Part shown: positions 58,967-64,000 of the stretch, piece by piece | Position numbering within the stretch: position 1 is the stretch's first letter | How the letters are laid out: each line of letters opens with the position of its first letter | Assembly (NCBI GenBank): GCA_044224905.1 | Contig: JBGAJN010000001.1 | Coordinates: 1,364,001-1,428,000 of the forward strand | Origin: JBGAJN01 sp044224905 | GTDB taxonomy: Bacteria; Verrucomicrobiota; Verrucomicrobiia; Limisphaerales; JBGAJN01 | Length of the DNA: 64,000 bases | Direction of reading: 5' to 3' | Made by a program: the position numbers and the translations under genes | The notes under the pieces: generated by a model | The model's input: the letters and a program-made list of their open reading frames with translations, nothing else | Told to the model about the DNA's origin: nothing | The model's database searches: none

Positions 58967-59911
58967 TTGGTCAGTCTCGACAAGGCGGTGGGCAAATGGC
59001 AACTTGGCCACGTGTCGCCGCCGAAACTCCAGCAACTCCGCGAACAGCTTCGTGCCTACGGTTCCTGCCTGATCGCGTATTCCGGTGGGGTGGATTCGGT
59101 GTTCCTCGCGGTGGTGGCGCATGAAGTTTTGGGCGCGCGGGCGTTGGCGGTCATCGCGGATTCGCCGAGTCTGCCGCGGGCGGAATTGCGCGAGGCGTTG
59201 CAATTGGCGGAGCAGTTCGCGTTTCCGGTGCGCGTGGTGCAAACGCAGGAGTTCAACAACGCCGAGTATCTGGCGAATCCCACCAACCGCTGTTATTTCT
59301 GCAAGCACGAGCTGTTCACGGAGCTCGCGCCCCTGGCCCGTAGCGAAGGTTTCGCGGTCATCGCTTATGGCGAGAACGCGAGCGATGTGGGGGATCATCG
59401 TCCGGGCGCCAAGGCGGCGACGGAGTTCGCGGTGCGCGCGCCGTTGAAGGAAGTGGGCCTGACGAAGGCGGAGATCCGCGAGCTTTCCGCGTCTCTGGGT
59501 CTGCCGACGGCGGACAAGCCGCAGATGGCCTGCCTGAGTTCGCGCATTCCCTACGGCGAAGCGGTGACGCCGGAGAAGTTGCGGATGGTCGAGCAGGGCG
59601 AGGCGGTCTTGCGGGAGTTGGGTTTTTACGATGTGCGGGTTCGTTTGCACGAACTCGGGGCGAGAGGTTCGGGGCAAGGGGCGATAGGAAATCCGCCCAT
59701 CGCCCATCGCCCATCGCCGCTAGCCCGGATTGAAGTCGGCGTGACGGAGTTGAAGCGATTTTTGGAAGATGGATTGAGCGAACAGGTCGCGCAGGCGTTG
59801 AAAAAGATCGGCTACGCGCATGTGACGCTGGATTTGCAGGGGTATCGTCGCGGGAGCACGAATGAGGGGATGGAATCGCGAATCACGTTCCGGGCGCCGG
59901 TGAAAGCGTGA
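58967..59911 (+). CDS. larE: LarE-type ATP-dependent sulfur transferase
   Basis: About 314 residues. The PP-loop SGGVDS (residues 39-44) and the likely sacrificial Cys189 in ACLSSRIPYG (Cys176 in L. plantarum LarE), plus NRCYFCKHE, identify LarE, which donates sulfur to build the nickel-pincer cofactor of lactate racemase. Start is uncertain: TTG 58967 or GTG 59012. An insertion of about 21 residues near 230-252, encoded by repeats including three CGCCCAT units (59694-59714), interrupts the usual HELG...LARIEVG junction in frame. Whether the enzyme stays active is unknown. LarA/LarB are not in the window. Confidence 0.86.
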   Translation: MVSLDKAVGKWQLGHVSPPKLQQLREQLRAYGSCLIAYSGGVDSVFLAVVAHEVLGARALAVIADSPSLPRAELREALQLAEQFAFPVRVVQTQEFNNAEYLANPTNRCYFCKHELFTELAPLARSEGFAVIAYGENASDVGDHRPGAKAATEFAVRAPLKEVGLTKAEIRELSASLGLPTADKPQMACLSSRIPYGEAVTPEKLRMVEQGEAVLRELGFYDVRVRLHELGARGSGQGAIGNPPIAHRPSPLARIEVGVTELKRFLEDGLSEQVAQALKKIGYAHVTLDLQGYRRGSTNEGMESRITFRAPVKA

Positions 59912-59953
59912 GGTGAAACGTGAATGACAACCGCTGGCATGCCGATTAGCCCA

Positions 59954-60030
59954 CGAGCACCCCTCACCCGGACTTCGTCCACCCTCTCCCCTCAGCGGAT
60001 GAGGGGAGAGGGAAGGGTGATGGGTGCTCG
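59954..60030. repeat. Long nested hairpin repeat
   Basis: Outer arms CGAGCACCCCTCACCC and GGGTGATGGGTGCTCG (one mismatch) enclose a perfect 12-bp inner stem CCCTCTCCCCTC/GAGGGGAGAGGG. It sits in the 215-bp gap between larE and the GspF gene. It is related to the element at 50969-51108. Confidence 0.7.
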
Positions 60031-60126
60031 TCGCTGTTCGAAGCGTTCAGATTCGTGCGGAACAGTGGTTGCCGAGTTGGGTTTCGGGAAACTTTGATGG
60101 AGAACCGGTTTTAGATAGAGAGTTTT

Positions 60127-61416
60127 ATGCCGCAATTTGCTTACAAAGCGCGCCGCCGTTCCGGCGAAGTCGTGCAGGGTGTGCTGGAGGTGCCGGATCG
60201 TTCGGCGGCACTGGTGCAGATCGAGCGTCTGGGGTTGTTCCCGGTGATGGTGGATAATTCGCGCGGCGTGGTGGCCGCGGCTGAGCGCGAGAGCGAGCGC
60301 GAACGCAAGCCGGGCGCGAAATCCACGTTTTTGCCGGCGTCGGTGCGGGCTTACCTCGTCAAGCAACGCCGGCCGAAGATGCAGGAGCTGGCGACCTTCA
60401 CGCAGCAGTTGTCCAATCTGTTGAAGTCGGGCATGCCGCTCACGGTGGCGCTCAACAGCATGACGCATCTGGAGTCGAAGGGGATTTCCGGCGAGGTGAG
60501 CAAGCAGCTCAAACAGGACGTAATGGAGGGCAAGAGCCTGTCTGATTCGATGTCCCGCCAACCGATCGTTTTCAGCGACATGTATGTGAACATGGTGCGC
60601 GCGGGCGAGCAATCGGGCGCGCTGGTCGATGTGTTGCGCCGGCTGGCGGACCACTTCAACCGCTTCGCTGAAGTGCAGTCGAAGTTCAAGTCGGCGATGA
60701 TTTATCCGGCGATTGTCGCGTGCGTGGGCGTGGTGATCATCTTTTTCTTCATGACCTTCATGCTGCCGAAGTTCATGGATATTTTCCTGAGCATGAAGGT
60801 GGAATTGCCGTGGTCCACGCAGTTGCTGGTCACGATGAGCCGGGTTTTCAGCGGTTACTGGTGGTTGATGGGCCTGATGGCGTTGTGCGTGGGCGTGGTG
60901 TTCAAGCGCTTTCAAGCCACGGTCGGCGGTCGGCGGACGATCGACGGCTGGAAATTGAAGGCGCCGATCATTGGGCGGGTGATGAAGCTGAATTTGTTCG
61001 GACAATTCGCGCGGACGCTGTCGACGCTGTTGCTCAACGGAGTTTCCGTGCTCACGGCGCTGAAGATTACCGAGGAAATCATCCCCAACGTGGTGCTCAA
61101 GGAAGCAATCGCGAAGACCCGTGAGGCGGTGACGGACGGCAAAACGATCGCGGAGCCCCTGGCGAAGAGTAAGATTTTCCCGCAATTGATGATCGATCTG
61201 CTGCGGATTGGTGAAGAAACGGGCGATGTGCCCGGATCGTTGTCCAACGTGGCGGATACCTACGAGAACGAATTGCAGATCGCGCTGCGCGTGATGACCA
61301 ATTTGATCGAGCCGGCGATGATCATCGTGATGGCTGTGGGCGTGGGTTTCCTGCTGTTCAGCGTGCTTTCCGCGATGTTCACGATCACGTCGAACATCGG
61401 TATGAATCGCCAATGA
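60127..61416 (+). CDS. GspF/PilC-type inner-membrane secretion protein
   Basis: A 429-residue platform protein of type II secretion or type IV pili. It begins MPQFAYKARRRSGEVVQG, has two homologous T2SSF domains (about residues 88-210 and 290-410) each with membrane helices, and the conserved LLRIGEETGDVPGSL. The stop overlaps the next gene as ATGA. It anchors the pseudopilin assembly machine encoded downstream. Confidence 0.93.
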   Translation: MPQFAYKARRRSGEVVQGVLEVPDRSAALVQIERLGLFPVMVDNSRGVVAAAERESERERKPGAKSTFLPASVRAYLVKQRRPKMQELATFTQQLSNLLKSGMPLTVALNSMTHLESKGISGEVSKQLKQDVMEGKSLSDSMSRQPIVFSDMYVNMVRAGEQSGALVDVLRRLADHFNRFAEVQSKFKSAMIYPAIVACVGVVIIFFFMTFMLPKFMDIFLSMKVELPWSTQLLVTMSRVFSGYWWLMGLMALCVGVVFKRFQATVGGRRTIDGWKLKAPIIGRVMKLNLFGQFARTLSTLLLNGVSVLTALKITEEIIPNVVLKEAIAKTREAVTDGKTIAEPLAKSKIFPQLMIDLLRIGEETGDVPGSLSNVADTYENELQIALRVMTNLIEPAMIIVMAVGVGFLLFSVLSAMFTITSNIGMNRQ

Positions 61417-62078
61417 AGACTGGGTTACAGGTGGCTGGTTGCCGATCGCAGGTTTTCGCCCGGCGCGTCCGGTGCGAGAATCGGCTGCTGGCGACGGGCA
61501 ACTTGCGACCTTTTCGCCACGGCGCCTTCACCTTGATCGAAATCATGATCGTGGTCGCGATCATGGCGGTCGTGCTGGGCATGGGCATTCCGGCAATGTT
61601 TCGCGCGATGGACCGGGGCAATATGCGCGCGGCGGTAAAAGACGTCATGGAAGCCTGCCAGCAGGCGCGTGCGGCGGCGATCCTCACCGGCACACCCTAT
61701 GAATTGTTGATCAACCCGGGATCGAAGGACTTCAAAGTCGTCCCGGCGGCGACGGTTTCGCAGGTGACGGCGAACATTGTGGGCCCGCCGCCCGATGTGT
61801 TGCAGCCGGAAAAAACCGCGGCACCGCCCCCGGCGGCCTCATTTTCCACGCAAATATCCCAGAGCATCTCCATCGAGATGCTGGACGTGAACTTCCTTGA
61901 GTATAAAGACGCGGAGGAAGCGCGCGTGAAATTCCGTCCGAATGGAACGAGCGATGAATTCACGCTGGTGTTGCGGTCCGATGCGAATGAGTGGCGAAAA
62001 ATTTCCCTCGAAGTAACGACCGGTTTGGCGGACATGGAACCGATCGACAGCTTCGCGAAGACGGGGGTTAAACGATGA
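61413..62078 (+). CDS. GspH-like pseudopilin
   Basis: A 221-residue prepilin-like protein. GAFTLIEIMIVVAIMAVV gives the cleavage and helix region, but it is preceded by a long leader of about 37 residues encoded by repeat-like DNA (61416-61525), much longer than the usual 6-15. A nearer in-frame start is therefore possible, although none obvious is visible as ATG. Coupled by ATGA at both ends. Confidence 0.85.
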   Translation: MKTGLQVAGCRSQVFARRVRCENRLLATGNLRPFRHGAFTLIEIMIVVAIMAVVLGMGIPAMFRAMDRGNMRAAVKDVMEACQQARAAAILTGTPYELLINPGSKDFKVVPAATVSQVTANIVGPPPDVLQPEKTAAPPPAASFSTQISQSISIEMLDVNFLEYKDAEEARVKFRPNGTSDEFTLVLRSDANEWRKISLEVTTGLADMEPIDSFAKTGVKR

Positions 62079-62488
62079 AGCTGCCACGGCATGGTTCCTT
62101 GACTGGCGGCGCGTTTACGCTGCTGGAGGTGATGATTGCGGTGGCGATCTTCTTCATGGCGTCGTTCGCCGTGCTGACGCTGGTGTCCCAGAACCTGCGT
62201 GCGGCGCGTTCCTTGCAGACGTCCCACGTGACCGCAGCGCGGTTGGCGGCGGAATTGTCGCTGACGAACCGGTTGGACGAAGGTGCTGACTCGGGTGACT
62301 TTGGTGAGTTGTATCCCGGATTGACGTGGTCGCGGGACGTTCGCAAGTGGCGCGAAACGAATTTTCTATTCCAAGTCGATTACGTGGTGATGCGCGACGG
62401 CCGTCCAGATTCGCAGATGAGCGTGCTGCTGTATCGTCCGGAAGGCGCGGCGGGTTCGTCGGGGTTCAAACGGCCAGGAAGCAGATAG
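62075..62488 (+). CDS. GspI-like pseudopilin
   Basis: A 137-residue protein with prepilin motif GGAFTLLEVMIAVAIF at residues 11-26. Length and the following region (LRAARSLQTSHVTAARLAAE) suit GspI. It overlaps the upstream gene by ATGA and is followed after two bases by the next pseudopilin. Confidence 0.85.
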   Translation: MKLPRHGSLTGGAFTLLEVMIAVAIFFMASFAVLTLVSQNLRAARSLQTSHVTAARLAAELSLTNRLDEGADSGDFGELYPGLTWSRDVRKWRETNFLFQVDYVVMRDGRPDSQMSVLLYRPEGAAGSSGFKRPGSR

Positions 62489-62490
62489 AC

Positions 62491-63711
62491 ATGAAATTTC
62501 TTCGAACAACCCATCCTTCCGAGCGCCGCAGCGGACTGCGTTGGCGTCGATGCTGGCGCGCGGGCGCCTTCACGATGATCGAAGTGATGTTGGCGATCGC
62601 GATTTTCTCCGGCGTCATGGCTGCGATCTATGCCTGCTGGTCATCCGTTACGCGCGGATCGCGGATTGGCCTGTCGGCGGCTGCGAGCGCGCAACGTGCC
62701 CGTGTGGCTTCGCGAGCACTCGAAGATGCGCTGGCCACGGTGACTGTGTTTCAGGACAACATCACCAATTACGCGTTCTATTCGGAGATGAACGGGGATT
62801 TCTCGACGATAGAGTTCACCTCGCATTTGCCCGAATCCTTCCCCGGGTTCGGCATCTTCGATGGTTTGCCGGTGCGTCGGATCCGATTTTCGGTGGAATC
62901 AGGTACCAACGGTTCGCCGCAGTTGGTCATGACGCAAATGCCGTATTTGCTGACAACCACTCCTGATCAGGAGCCGTACGCCATCGTTTTGGCCAAGGAT
63001 GTCAGTGTGTTTGCAATGCATTTTTGGGACACGAACGCGAATCAATGGGTGGATGAATGGGTGCAGGAGACGAACAAGGTTCCGCGGCTGATCCGTTACG
63101 AAATGGCCTTCGACGCGGCGGGCGACAAGCACACTGTTGGTGCGGTTTTAAGCGGGATGGTGTCCCCGGCGTCCGTGCCGGTGCCGGCGTCCGTGTTGGG
63201 GCAGGGTGGTGGTGGCGGCGGTCGGCCCAATCCAAACTCCAAGAATCCCGGCGGGAATCCGAACAACAATCCAAACGGTTCGCCGAATAACTCAATCAAC
63301 AATTTCAACACGAGCACCCCAGGGCGAAATTCGTTGTTTGGAGGAAATCCGAACTACGCAGGAAACAATGCGAATCGCGGCGGTCAACTGGGAGGAGGCC
63401 TCAATTTTGGAGGCGGGTTGAACAACTCGATCAATAATTTCGGCGGTGGCTTGGGTGGTGGTTTGGGCGGAGGTCTTGGGGGCGGTTTAGGGGGAATCGG
63501 CGACAGTGGGGGCATTTACAACCCCGGGACGGGCATCGGCGGCGCGTATCGAAGTGCCATCACGGCGGGAACAATTCCCACAACCGCGGGGGCGGGTGTT
63601 GCCAGTCGAAGCGGCATCAGTGGCACGGTGACGCCCAATTTGACCAACAATGGCGTTTCCAGCAGCAGTGGTATCATCAATTCCACCAATCCGCCGGGCG
63701 TGAACCGGTGA
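62491..63711 (+). CDS. GspJ-like pseudopilin with Gly/Asn-rich tail
   Basis: A 406-residue protein. The prepilin motif GAFTMIEVMLAIAIFSGVM (about residues 24-42) is followed by a GspJ-like body to about residue 235. The rest is a low-complexity tail of Gly, Asn and Pro, including a run of GGGLGGGL repeats. GspJ proteins are usually about 200 residues, so the tail is an unusual addition. It starts two bases after the GspI-like stop; the frame to 62326 is rejected as overlapping that gene. Confidence 0.82.
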   Translation: MKFLRTTHPSERRSGLRWRRCWRAGAFTMIEVMLAIAIFSGVMAAIYACWSSVTRGSRIGLSAAASAQRARVASRALEDALATVTVFQDNITNYAFYSEMNGDFSTIEFTSHLPESFPGFGIFDGLPVRRIRFSVESGTNGSPQLVMTQMPYLLTTTPDQEPYAIVLAKDVSVFAMHFWDTNANQWVDEWVQETNKVPRLIRYEMAFDAAGDKHTVGAVLSGMVSPASVPVPASVLGQGGGGGGRPNPNSKNPGGNPNNNPNGSPNNSINNFNTSTPGRNSLFGGNPNYAGNNANRGGQLGGGLNFGGGLNNSINNFGGGLGGGLGGGLGGGLGGIGDSGGIYNPGTGIGGAYRSAITAGTIPTTAGAGVASRSGISGTVTPNLTNNGVSSSSGIINSTNPPGVNR

Positions 63712-63768
63712 TACTATGGGAGCCTCTGGGGATGCGATCATTCCGCTGACTTTTAACACGAGCTCGCC

Positions 63769-64000
63769 GTGAGAATCCATACTCCAACTCAACGCGCGCA
63801 AGGCATTGCGCTAATCATCGTGATGGTCGTGATCATTGCGCTGGGAGTGCTGGCGGGCGGGTTCGCCTACTCGATGAAGGTCGAAATGAAACTCGCTCGC
63901 AACAATACGCATGAGGAGGAGTTGCAGTGGCTGGGCCGATCTGGGGTCGAGTACGCGAAGTGGGTCCTCGCGGAACAATGGAAAATTGCCGGCGAGCCGT
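63769..64000 (+). CDS. GspK-like protein, 5' end only
   Basis: A GTG start opens 77 complete codons, running off the window. It begins MRIHTPTQRAQGIALIIVMV with a hydrophobic helix and continues MKLARNNTHEEELQWLGRSG, as in GspK minor pseudopilins. It is too long an open frame for chance, and its operon position after the J-like gene fits. The C-terminus is not visible. Confidence 0.75.
   Translation, partial: MRIHTPTQRAQGIALIIVMVVIIALGVLAGGFAYSMKVEMKLARNNTHEEELQWLGRSGVEYAKWVLAEQWKIAGEP

Noticed and set aside
59992..61413. A 473-codon open frame on the minus strand
   Set aside because: It mirrors the GspF gene exactly; its His/Arg-rich sequence is a shadow.

Overview
The window reads as chromosomal DNA of a high-GC, Gram-negative bacterium of the Planctomycetes-Verrucomicrobia-Chlamydiae group, most likely a Verrucomicrobiota member; this assignment is an inference from gene families, not from a marker gene. 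The grounds are a DUF1501/PSCyt (DUF1549-DUF1553) pair, a TIGR03067-type small protein, many Tat-secreted glycan-active proteins, a nucleoside-symporter-type MFS protein, LpxD (so an outer membrane with lipid A) and abundant GC-rich intergenic hairpin repeats. No rRNA, tRNA, CRISPR array, transposase or phage gene was seen.

Layout. 1-7.3 kb: partial MFS transporter, PIG-L deacetylase, DUF1501 protein and a large cytochrome-domain PSCyt protein. 7.3-23.5 kb: a nitrate/cyanate nitrogen-acquisition locus, all on the minus strand. In transcription order it holds a NasS-like nitrate sensor, NrtA, NrtB, two ABC ATPases, an outer-membrane porin and cyanase; then, behind a terminator and a leader with competing hairpins, a cytochrome-b-like membrane protein, a molybdopterin (nitrate) reductase, a four-cluster ferredoxin, a Tat-exported Rieske protein, a cupin, a CysJ-like flavoprotein and a NirA-like siroheme reductase. 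Three copies of one inverted-repeat element lie between its cistrons. 23.7-33.2 kb: lpxD, panD, a Gfo/Idh/MocA oxidoreductase, a 2-TM CxxC protein and a set of secreted glycan-active proteins (BNR sialidase-like, GH43/GH32-like propeller, GH51/39-like glycosidase with an Asp-rich tail).

33.2-50.9 kb: OmpR-type two-component system, a second nitrate/sulfonate-type ABC importer (Tat lipoprotein SBP, permease, ATPase) divergent from a LysR regulator with a textbook T-N11-A box, an MFS nucleoside symporter-like protein, a sialidase-like protein, argH, an AraC regulator, a beta-barrel/cytochrome c pair, an RsmB-type methyltransferase, a GspG-like protein without a cleavage site, a LacI regulator, NAD kinase and tlyA. 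51.1-56.3 kb: twitching ATPases (PilT and a paralogue) with a receiver-like protein, a MidA-type methyltransferase and an FHA-DUF4388 protein.

56.3-58.9 kb is accessory DNA: three small unrecognised genes, two related 55-bp leader elements that resemble integron attC sites, a 10-bp inverted repeat bracketing one of those genes, a cluster of short palindromes and a 12-unit, 21-bp tandem palindromic array. 59-64 kb: larE (with an in-frame repeat insertion) and a type II secretion/pseudopilin operon (GspF, H-, I-, J- and K-like; the last is cut by the window edge). The best candidates for something undescribed are the accessory island, the electron-transfer design of the nitrate locus, and the repeat families.
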